In this document: positions 56,670 to 64,000 of the stretch, piece by piece
How positions within the stretch are numbered: the stretch's first letter is position 1
How the letters are laid out: each line of letters opens with the position of its first letter
Notes under the pieces: model-generated
Databases searched by the model: none
Seen by the model: the letters and a program-made list of their open reading frames with translations, nothing else
What the model was told of the DNA's origin: nothing
Source of the DNA: Sipunculus nudus
Taxonomy: Eukaryota > Annelida > Sipuncula > Golfingiida > Sipunculidae
Reading direction: 5' to 3'
Length of the DNA: 64,000 bases
NCBI GenBank assembly: GCA_026874595.1
Contig: CM049311.1
Coordinates: 64,397,953 to 64,461,952, forward strand
Program-made: the position numbers and the translations under genes

Positions 56670-59600
56670 TCACATCAAAATGAAGAGTTTAAAAGAACCA
56701 TCTAATTTACATAATGCTTCATTAAATCCCCAGGTATTCTTAAACCGGTCCTTCTCTCTCTTACCTCTATGTAAACTATTGTAGTATTCCTCTTTAATCC
56801 GGCTGATAATTAAATTTCTCCAAAAACATACTATAAACAATACTCTTATTCCGGTTGGTCCACAATACATATCTTCCTGTATGCAACATAAAATTTAACA
56901 AACCAGTACAATTCTCAGAAAGTTCCTTCCACTTGTGCCCAAATCCAAAACAAATAGAATACAAATTTAATTTAATTGTTTCACCTGCAACTTTCCTGAA
57001 CCATATATTAACTTCCTTCCAAAATTTAAAAGCCACAGGACAATCCGAAAAAATATGCAAATTTGTTTCCTCCGAACTACACATGTTACAAGTGTTATCT
57101 GTTAAAATGTTACACTTAACTAGAAAATCCTTAGTTGGTAATGCCAAATGTAAAAAATTCCAATTCATGTCTAGTTGGTACTTGTCATTCAGCTGTTTGT
57201 AACAATGCTTGAATATATGTTTACATCCTACATTATGATTAAAAACTCTTTGCCACTTATTGACACAGTTTGGTACAATAATATCAATCAAAATATCATA
57301 CAATTTTTTACATTTAAAACAATTAATATTAATGAAGTCATTATGCTTTGCAAAGCCAAACTCATATTTTACCTCCGACTCTCTTCCCCTGCGTAATATA
57401 GAAATCCATGACTCTGGCACTGCTTTTATCAATTCACAATACTTACTTTTTAACCGAGAGGTGTTACTAATCCCATACTGTGTAGTTATCTCTTCAAATC
57501 TACGAAAGAATCCCACCCATCTGTCCCATATATCTCTGATCTTCCTACATCATTTAAAAACAAAATCATGCAATACTATAGGTTTCCCTTGGATATCTAC
57601 AATCTCTGAATTCAAAAACCAAAATTGATCTAATACAGCCGTTTTATCAAACGGAACTACACGGTGGCGTATATTAATTTTCTCCCAAGATTTTAACATT
57701 TCCCTGTAGATTAAAGGTTGATCCTTACAATTCTTAGCATTAATATCCAAAACACAAGATAAAACATCTCCCCCCCCCCCCTTTAAACCTTTATAACTGC
57801 CAATAAAATACTCTGCCAAACACTTACATTTATGGTCCATATAGATAACCTTAGATAACCAAAGCGCCCTCTGTGCAATTATTTTTGAACGAACATCCAC
57901 TAGATTTTGTCCACCTTTATCTCTTGGCAAAATGATAACCTCCTTCCGAACCAAGTGTCTCTTAAAATTCCAGAAAAATTCCAATAAATGTTTCTCAATT
58001 TTCTTAACAACCCACGGTGGTACATATATAAGATTAGAGAAATACCAAATACCAGTACTTACAATACAGTTTGCAACCGTTACCCTTCCAGTATAAGTTA
58101 AATTACGAAGTGACCAAAAATAAAGCGTATTTTTAAACTTCTTGATTTTCGGTTCCCAGTTATCTTTAATTGTGTCTGAATTTCCCAATGTAAAACCCAA
58201 AACTTTAACACTATCTGAAGACCAGTTTATATTGCACGGTTTATCAGCCCTGCCAATATAATTTCTAAGCCACAAACCCTTAGTTTTTTCCATATTGACT
58301 TTTGCCCCGCACGCCCCCTGAAAAACATGAAACACATTAAAACATTTGTAAACTGAACGAATATCTGAAACATAAAGCGTTGTATCATCAGCATATTGAG
58401 CAATCTTTAAATGACTTTCATCCGGTAATACTAATCCATTAATACTTGATTCTTTCCTTATTGTACATGCCATTGTCTCTGCAACTATAATGTATAATAA
58501 CGGACTTAACGGACGCCCTTGCCTCGTACCACGAGACAAATTAAAAAAAGAAGACAAATAACCATTAACTTTCAAACAACTCTGAACATCTGAATAGCAA
58601 ACTTTAATCCAATGTATGAATTCTGGACCAAAACCAAATCTCTTTAAACATTTAAACATAAATTGCCAATCTAATCTGTCAAAAGCTTTCTCTTGATCAA
58701 CACATATAAGAGCACCAGACATATTTTCAATTTTTGCATAGTCAATAACATCTCGGATTAACGAAACAGTTTGTGCAATTGATCTCCCTTTAAACGAACA
58801 TGTTTGATCGTTTGAAATAATATTGTGCAACACAGAACGTAAACGGTTACATAAACACTTTGTTTAAATCTTTTAGTCAATATTTAATAATGATATGGTT
58901 CTCGAATTTTTAAGCAATGAACGATCACCCTTTCCATACAACAATGATATAATACCACGTCTTTGAGAAACGGACAAATGACCTTTCTCAAAGGCTATAT
59001 TTAGAACGGTTACTAAATCCGGACCTAGATGTTTCCAAAAATATATATAGAATTCAACAGTTAAACCGCCCGTGCCTGGACTTTTTCCTATTTTAAAACT
59101 GTCTAAAGCTTTAGTTGCTTCCTTTAATGTAATTTTACCCTCACAAAGAACAGATTCGTTTGCACTTAAAGAACTTGAAATATTTGAAAGAAAATAACCT
59201 TGAGACTGAACATCCGTCCGTTCAGCTGTGTAAAGTTCTTTATAATATTGCATGCCGAGGTCCAGCATTGAGCCGACTTTTGTCTGAAGCTTTCCAGCGG
59301 GGTCTTTCAGGCCTTGCATGGTCCGCTGGACACCCTTTGTCTTTCCAGACCAACAAAGAATTTCGTGAGCTTCTCCCCTTTCTCCGGGTACTCAATCTTG
59401 CAGCGAATCGCTGCCGCTTTCATTTCCTTTTCGTGATATTGTTTTAACTGTTTTTCAAGAAATAAAAGTTTCGTGGGATCGTGAATCTGGCCTTGTTCGT
59501 GCTTTAAAAGCTGAGAATTGTATTCTTTCTCTAAAACAGTTTTGGTTCGCCTTTCGGCCTTCACCTTTTCTTTACAGAAACACCTGGTTATTTCTTTCAA

Positions 59601-59697
59601 CTTAATTTTCCCCATATCCCACCATTTTAAAATGTCGATATATATACCGGTTTTTCTCAGTTTGCCAAAATTTTCAAAACTCCTAAATGGTTTCTAC
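56670..59697 (-). pseudogene. LINE ORF2 fragment: reverse transcriptase and C-terminal domain, disrupted
   Basis: Order on the minus strand: linker helix (WWDMGKIKLKEITR, 59640-59310); RT fingers with KSPGTGGLTVEFY and the ISLLN motif (59319-58873); RT palm with DQEKAFDRLDW, GTRQGRPLSPLLY and the catalytic AQYADDTTLYV (58833-57550); then thumb and a C-terminal Cys/His zf-RVT-like motif (CNMCSSEETNLHIFSDC, about 57100-57045). Broken by a frameshift near 59310, in-frame stops near 58875 and 58863, a stop at 57550 and a second probable frameshift near 56825, after which a LINE-like C-terminus continues in another frame. A 12-C tract at 57770-57781 is in frame (four Gly). Not functional. Confidence 0.9.
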
Positions 59698-60111
59698 ATA
59701 GGGGAGGCTGGGGTCCGATGGGCCATGGGGACCAATGAGCCATGTCACTATGTTGCCCATTTCAAGCAGCTACTGACCTCTGTTGATTACCAACAGAACT
59801 GCAAGTCACCTGACCTTCTGCCATATTGTCATCACTGCTTTGGCGCCATTGATTCGCGTCTCACAGAAAAAAGTAAGTTTTGCATGTCATTTTGTAATTT
59901 TTAGACATTGTTGAACGTTTTTGATGTCCACATGATTCCTGGCCATACATAGATGCCGAGTATGTCCATGTGTTGTAAAGATGCCTTGGCTAAACGTTGA
60001 ACTAGACCATTTTTCTGTAGTCCATATGGTTTTGTGGAATAGAAGATTCAAGTAGGAAAAAGTGTGTTGGGTTCCTATGAGCCACTGGGCATGGGGACCA
60101 ATGAGCCCCTT

Positions 60112-60145
60112 GGGGACCAATGAGCCACGTGGCTTATTGGTCCCC
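60112..60145. promoter_or_regulatory. 34-bp palindrome of subterminal repeats centred on CACGTG
   Basis: Two head-to-head copies of GGGGACCAATGAGCCA meet at CACGTG, making a palindrome with one mismatched pair. A third inverted copy follows at 60153-60168. Clustered subterminal repeats of this kind may be transposase binding sites; the central E-box could also bind bHLH factors. It lies in the predicted 5' UTR intron. Confidence 0.55.
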
Positions 60146-60407
60146 ATGGACGTGGCTCATTGGTCCCCATAGGTTATCAAAACCACTTTGCCCCAATTTC
60201 CTTTAGGAAGGACGGTGTTAGTACTTCAAAGTTAAAGTTGGTATTGGCATTTATAGGTTATCACATAGTTTGTTTGGCATTATGCCAAGTATCATGCTGC
60301 CAACTGCCCAGATAAGCAATTTGCTTAGTATAGGTCCCAACTGTAGTATTCGTTTAGCCATAATATGTGATATTGATACTTTTTAACATAATTTCAGGAC
60401 TATCAAT

Positions 60408-60629
60408 ATGCCCCGGACAAAAGTCCGAAAAAGCAACAGAGGGCTCTTCACTGCCGATGTTATGAAAAGAGCAGTCGAGAAGGTCGTCAACAAAAACCGT
60501 CCAGTTAGGGCTGTAGCAAGAGATTACGGGCTCAGCAGAGCGACAATAACCCGCTACGTGAAAGAGACCCAGGCAGCAAGGGAGCACGGCACAACAATAT
60601 CTTACAAAAGGAGTCACGTGACAAAACAG
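60408..60629 (+). CDS. Tigger-like transposase, exon 1 (HTH domain, residues 1-74)
   Basis: The ATG is 10 bp after a TTTCAG acceptor. It encodes a basic N-terminus (MPRTKVRKSNRG) and a Psq/CENP-B-type helix-turn-helix: VMKRAVEKVV, then VRAVARDYGLSRATITRYV, matching the pogo-family DNA-binding domain at the usual position. The donor is AAACAG|GTTTAT, phase 0. Reading on past the donor gives only 11 more codons. The 537-bp intron that follows is very AT-rich. Confidence 0.88.
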
Positions 60630-61166
60630 GTTTATACTCTCCTATCATATAAAAAGTATTAATAACTAAAATGGATGAATAAGTTACTATGGTTTGTAAA
60701 AAAAAAGGTAAAGGGGTAAATATGACAAAAGTTCATTGCGTGAAGTAAATAAGACAATATATCTCTAAATATGAAGTAAATAAGACAAAAAGGTCTTAGT
60801 CTTAACTAGAAATTACAACATTCACTTTTATTACATAAAAATGTAAAAAATTGTATGCCATTTATAAATAAAAGGTAATTAACATTATAATGTGTCAAAA
60901 CCTAGGAAAGAAAGACGACTAGACATGCATTAACAATAAACGATAAAGAGACTCGTTTCACTTTTCTTAATTTAGGAAATATTAAGGATTTCAAATGAGT
61001 TTTAAAATTGACTTTGTTATAAAAAATAATAATGTATATAAACAGAAGTACAAGGGACATATTTCTGTCCTTTCAAAGCCTACTGATTACTCACCATCAT
61101 ATAATGATTTAATAATAATAATGATAATAACAATAAAAATAGTAATAACAGACGTTTCCATTTCAG

Positions 61167-63974
61167 GTTTTTACAGCTGAGGAGGAGCGAGCACTTGCAG
61201 ACTATGTGTTAAAATGTTCCAAAATGTTCCATGGTCTTTCTGTGAAGCAGACAAGGAAGCTAGCATGGGAATATGCTCGGGCAAACCTGAAGAATTATCC
61301 AGATTCTTGGAACACTAACCAAGAGGCAGGACCAGATTGGTTTTACGGATTGATGAAGCGAAATCCAGAACTCAGCTTGAGACTACCTGAGGCCACAAGC
61401 ATTGCAAGAGCAACTGCATTCAATCATCAGAATGTTAAGATGTTCTTTGATCAATATGAGGATATTGCTTCACGTCCATGTTTTAAGGTAGAACCCCATC
61501 GTATATGGAATCTAGATGAAACTGGCGTCAAAACAGTCGCAGAGGCAACAAGGGTCATTGCACAGAAAGGGTCCAAGCAGGTTGGGCAAATATCTTCTGC
61601 AGAACGGGGCACGCTTGTAACAATGTGCTGCTGTGTGAATGCCATTGGCACGTCCTTGCCACCTGCGTACATTTTCCCAAGGGTGAACTTTAGACAGCAC
61701 ATGCTTGCGGGTGCACCTAACGGCAGCCTGGGTTTAGCAGCTCCTTCAGGATGGATGAATAGTCAGCTTTTTCCTAGTGTTCTGAAACATTTCTTAGAAC
61801 ACATGAACGTGTCGAAAGATAACCCTGGCCTTCTTGTGATGGACAACCATGAAAGCCATCTAGGTCTAGAAACCATTGACCTTGCAAAGGAAAAAGGACT
61901 GATAATCCTAACATTTCCCCCACACTGTAGCCACAGGATGCAGCCTCTTGACGTCAGCATGTACGGACCATTCAAGAGGTACTACAACACTGCTTGTAAT
62001 GAATGGATGCTTAGCCACCCTGGTAGAGCTATTAGCATTTATGAAATATCTGCACTGAGTGCACAAGCCTACTACAAAGCCTTCACCCCTGCAAACATTA
62101 CAGCTGGTTTTCAGAAGACTGGTATATATCCAATGAATAGGAATATATATCCAGATGATGTCTTCCTCTCCTCTATGCCAACAGACAGGCCACTGAGTGA
62201 CAAGCAGCCACCAGCCACTCAACCACCTCTTCCAGCGTCAGCCAATATCGAGCCACCGCCATCTACAACTCAACCACAGCCTGGGCCTTCAGCTGTTGTC
62301 GAGCCACCGCCGTCCACCACTCAACCACAGCCTGGACCTTCAGCCGATGTCGTGCCACCACCGTCCACCACTCAACCACAGCCTGGGCCTTCAGCTGTTG
62401 TCGTGCCACCGCCGTCCACCACTCAACCACAGCCTGGGCCTTCAGCTGTTGTCGTGCCACCGCCGTCCACCACTCAACCACAGCCTGGGCCTTCAGCTGT
62501 TGTCGTGCCACCGCCGTCCACCACTCAACCACAGCCTGGGCCTTCAGCTGTTGTCGTGCCACCGCCGTCCACCACTCAACCACAGCCTGGACCTTCAGCT
62601 GTTGTCGTGCCACCGCCGTCCACCACTCAACCACAGCCTGGACCTTCAGCTGATGTCGTGCCACCGCCGTCCACCACTCAACCACAGCCTGGACCTTCAG
62701 CCGATGTCGTGCCACCACCGTCCACCACTCAACCACAGCCTGGGCCTTCAGCCGATGACGTGCCACCGCCGTCCATCACTCAACCACAGCCTGGACCTTC
62801 AGCTGATATTGTGCCACCGCCGTCCACCACTCAACCACAGCCTGGGCCTTCAGCTGTTGTCGTGCCACCGCCGTCCACCACTCAACCACAGCCTGGGCCT
62901 TCAGCTGTTGTCGTGCCACCGCCGTCCACCACTCAACCACAGCCTGGGCCTTCAGCTGTTGTCGTGCCACCGCCGTCCACCACTCAACCACAGCCTGGAC
63001 CTTCAGCTGATGTCGTGCCACCGCCGTCCACCACTCAACCACAGCCTGGACCTTCAGCTGATGTCGTGCCACCGCCGTCCACCACTCAACCACAGCCTGG
63101 GCCTTCAGCTGATGACGAGCCACCGCCGTCCACCACTCAACCACAGCCTGGATCTCCAGCTGATGTCGAGCCACTGCCGTCCACCACCCAACCGCAGAAT
63201 GGGCCTTCAGCTGGTGTCGAGCCACCGCCGTCAACCACCCAACCGCAGCCTGGGCCTTCAGCTGATATCGAGCCACCGTCCCCCACCCAACCACAGCCTG
63301 GGCCTTCAGCTGATGTCCAGCCACCGCCGTCCACCACTCAACCACAGTCTGGGCGTACAACTGATGTCGAGGCCGGATCTTCTGTCCATGTTCAGGCAAA
63401 ACCCTCTGTTAACATCAAACCACAGCCCCAGAGCAGTTCCCTGGCACAGGTTCCAATCATTGCTAGTTCACCATCTGTAGCTACGATTGTTAACAAGCCT
63501 CAGCGATCTTTGAATGGATACTGCTCTCCAGATATGATTCGACCTTTCCCAAAAGCCCCAGAGCGGAAGCAGACCACCAAAAGGAAACGGGCCAAAAGCA
63601 CCATTGTAACCGACACCCCTGAGCGGGACAGGATAGCTGCTGAGAAAAGCAATAAAAAAACTATGCCTGCAGTGGCCAAAAAGCTCAAATTCCAAAATAT
63701 AAGGGCTGCACATTCTCAGTTAGACCACCAAGAAGACAGCAGCTCGGAAGAGGACACGGAGGAACCATGTGCTCTATTTGAAGAAAAGGAACCTGAGCCT
63801 GGAGATTATGTCCTTGTTGATTTTGCACGAAAGCGTAGCACGGTGCAGTATGTGGGATTGGTGAAGACGCCAAAAGATGAGGATGGGGATTATGATATTC
63901 AGTTCCTTCGAAGGTCAACAAGACATCTGTTGACATATGCTTTTGTGGAACCTGCGGTGGAAGAGATTCGTTAA
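61167..63974 (+). CDS. Tigger-like transposase, exon 2 (DDE domain, proline-rich repeat, C-terminal domain; residues 75-1009)
   Basis: The acceptor TTTCCATTTCAG is followed by GTTTTTACAGCTGAG, in phase with exon 1; the stop TAA is at 63972-63974. A CENP-B-like second HTH region (about 80-145) precedes the DDE_1 catalytic domain with D191 (WNLDETGV), D300 (VMDNHESH) and D336 (QPLDVSMYGPFK), the pogo-type DDD triad. Residues 437-809 are 22 tandem copies of a 17-residue unit, PPPSTTQPQPGPSAVVV with variants at the last three positions. Then come a basic KRKRAK stretch (possible nuclear signal), an acidic segment (SSSEEDTEE) and a C-terminal module (GDYVLVDFARKRSTVQYVGL) of tudor-like appearance. 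The usual length for the family is about 450-900, so the repeat accounts for the excess. A transposon protein is more likely than a domesticated TIGD-like host gene, because transposon-like repeats flank its 5' side. Confidence 0.9.
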   Translation, partial: VFTAEEERALADYVLKCSKMFHGLSVKQTRKLAWEYARANLKNYPDSWNTNQEAGPDWFYGLMKRNPELSLRLPEATSIARATAFNHQNVKMFFDQYEDIASRPCFKVEPHRIWNLDETGVKTVAEATRVIAQKGSKQVGQISSAERGTLVTMCCCVNAIGTSLPPAYIFPRVNFRQHMLAGAPNGSLGLAAPSGWMNSQLFPSVLKHFLEHMNVSKDNPGLLVMDNHESHLGLETIDLAKEKGLIILTFPPHCSHRMQPLDVSMYGPFKRYYNTACNEWMLSHPGRAISIYEISALSAQAYYKAFTPANITAGFQKTGIYPMNRNIYPDDVFLSSMPTDRPLSDKQPPATQPPLPASANIEPPPSTTQPQPGPSAVVEPPPSTTQPQPGPSADVVPPPSTTQPQPGPSAVVVPPPSTTQPQPGPSAVVVPPPSTTQPQPGPSAVVVPPPSTTQPQPGPSAVVVPPPSTTQPQPGPSAVVVPPPSTTQPQPGPSADVVPPPSTTQPQPGPSADVVPPPSTTQPQPGPSADDVPPPSITQPQPGPSADIVPPPSTTQPQPGPSAVVVPPPSTTQPQPGPSAVVVPPPSTTQPQPGPSAVVVPPPSTTQPQPGPSADVVPPPSTTQPQPGPSADVVPPPSTTQPQPGPSADDEPPPSTTQPQPGSPADVEPLPSTTQPQNGPSAGVEPPPSTTQPQPGPSADIEPPSPTQPQPGPSADVQPPPSTTQPQSGRTTDVEAGSSVHVQAKPSVNIKPQPQSSSLAQVPIIASSPSVATIVNKPQRSLNGYCSPDMIRPFPKAPERKQTTKRKRAKSTIVTDTPERDRIAAEKSNKKTMPAVAKKLKFQNIRAAHSQLDHQEDSSSEEDTEEPCALFEEKEPEPGDYVLVDFARKRSTVQYVGLVKTPKDEDGDYDIQFLRRSTRHLLTYAFVEPAVEEIR
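62253..63371 (+). repeat. 51-bp coding minisatellite, 22 units
   Basis: Each 51-bp unit encodes 17 residues; unit 21 is one codon short. Units 3-7 and 12-14 are nearly identical at DNA level, while the first and the last five are more diverged, the usual pattern of internal unequal exchange. Because 51 is divisible by 3 and the repeat lacks stops in other frames, long open frames also appear in plus frame 2 (62197-63480) and on the minus strand; these are shadows. Confidence 0.95.
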
Positions 63975-64000
63975 GTTGGGGCTGAATCCATTCTAGGTGT

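Larger units (their letters stand above)
55965..59697 (-). mobile_element. 5'-truncated Tx1/L1-like LINE
   Basis: Minus-strand non-LTR retrotransposon remnant. The coding part runs from about 59697 to 56670; the AT-rich remainder to a T8 run near 55962 (poly-A in minus reading) would be 3' UTR. The endonuclease and ORF1 are absent: at about 59697 the LINE frame stops where the Tigger-like element begins. Tx1/L1-like affiliation is inferred from the KSPG..GLT.EFY..FW, RQG.PLSPLLY and YADD context. Confidence 0.85.
59698..64000 (+). mobile_element. pogo/Tigger-like DNA transposon (3' end beyond the window)
   Basis: It begins within the disrupted LINE with GGGGAGGCTGGGGTCCGATG, directly after a TA, the target preferred by Tc1/mariner/pogo elements. 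Subterminal repeats of GGGGACCAATGAGCCA occur at 59727, 60093 (one change) and 60112 in direct orientation, and at 60130-60145 and 60153-60168 inverted. The transposase is encoded by exons at 60408-60629 and 61167-63974 with no stop or frameshift. A leader exon ending at AAAAAA|GTAAGT (59872) and an acceptor ending at 60397 suggest a 5' UTR intron. The right terminal repeat is not in the window. The uninterrupted ORF suggests a young, possibly autonomous copy. Confidence 0.85.

Noticed and set aside
57770-57781. Poly-C tract as the cause of a LINE frameshift
   Set aside because: Twelve C's read as four Gly codons in the minus frame and the RT frame continues correctly on both sides.
62197-63480. 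427-residue ORF with 'HRRPPLNHSLGLQ' repeats, plus minus-strand ORFs of 167 and 207 residues
   Set aside because: They are frame-shifted or antisense translations of the 51-bp coding repeat inside the Tigger-like transposase. The transposase frame has conserved domains on both sides; these do not.
60408-63974. Domesticated TIGD/Jerky-like host gene
   Set aside because: The intact ORF would allow it, but the transposon-like subterminal repeats, the TA junction and the insertion inside a LINE favour a mobile copy.

Overview
Eukaryotic, AT-rich, intron-bearing DNA, most likely from a mollusc (bivalve or gastropod). This is an inference from the dispersed repeats: tandem-repeat-core elements whose ends carry GCTCAGCTGA / TCAGCTGAGCT motifs and internal GGTGGCGCCACC palindromes resemble repeats I associate with mollusc genomes. 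No species marker is present.

One host gene is readable. It lies on the minus strand and has eight coding exons between 40373 and 12841. All seven introns are GT-AG and every reading phase joins exactly, giving a predicted protein of 1355 residues: a largely disordered, Ser/Arg/Gln-rich N-terminal half, one matrin/U1-like C2H2 zinc finger split by an intron, a charged Lys/Glu/Ser-rich middle, a long Gly/Met/Asn-rich low-complexity region and a helical, basic C-terminus. I do not recognise the orthologue. A nuclear RNA- or DNA-binding scaffold role is inferred from composition and finger type only.

The introns and flanks are dominated by repeats. Positions 1-11300 hold several tandem-core elements, including a ~288-bp array with perfectly spaced nuclear-receptor-type DR1 motifs, plus microsatellites and poly-G tracts. 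The intron at 18636-28916 holds a 34-bp minisatellite of about 2.6 kb with higher-order structure. 31541-33210 is a tandem-core element with a second element nested inside it. 33288-33748 is a hAT-like MITE. 35387-39083 and 42452-43829 are further tandem-core elements. 44866-47386 is a foldback-like element with nested inverted repeats. 48809-50224 and 50733-52864 are terminal-inverted-repeat elements.

The right end is a stack of transposons. A decayed Tx1/L1-like LINE (minus, about 55965-59697) is interrupted at its 5' side by an apparently intact pogo/Tigger-like DNA transposon (plus, from about 59698 past the window end). The Tigger-like element encodes a two-exon, 1009-residue transposase with an HTH, a DDD catalytic triad and a 22-copy, 17-residue proline-rich repeat.

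The most interesting observation is that at least five sequence-unrelated repeat families end in the same kind of short terminal hairpin: outer stem, one conserved mismatch or bulge, inner stem, small loop, with compensatory changes between families. One nested copy shows clean insertion into an A-run without an obvious target duplication. This suggests a non-autonomous, possibly rolling-circle (Helentron-like) class that carries different tandem-repeat cargo.
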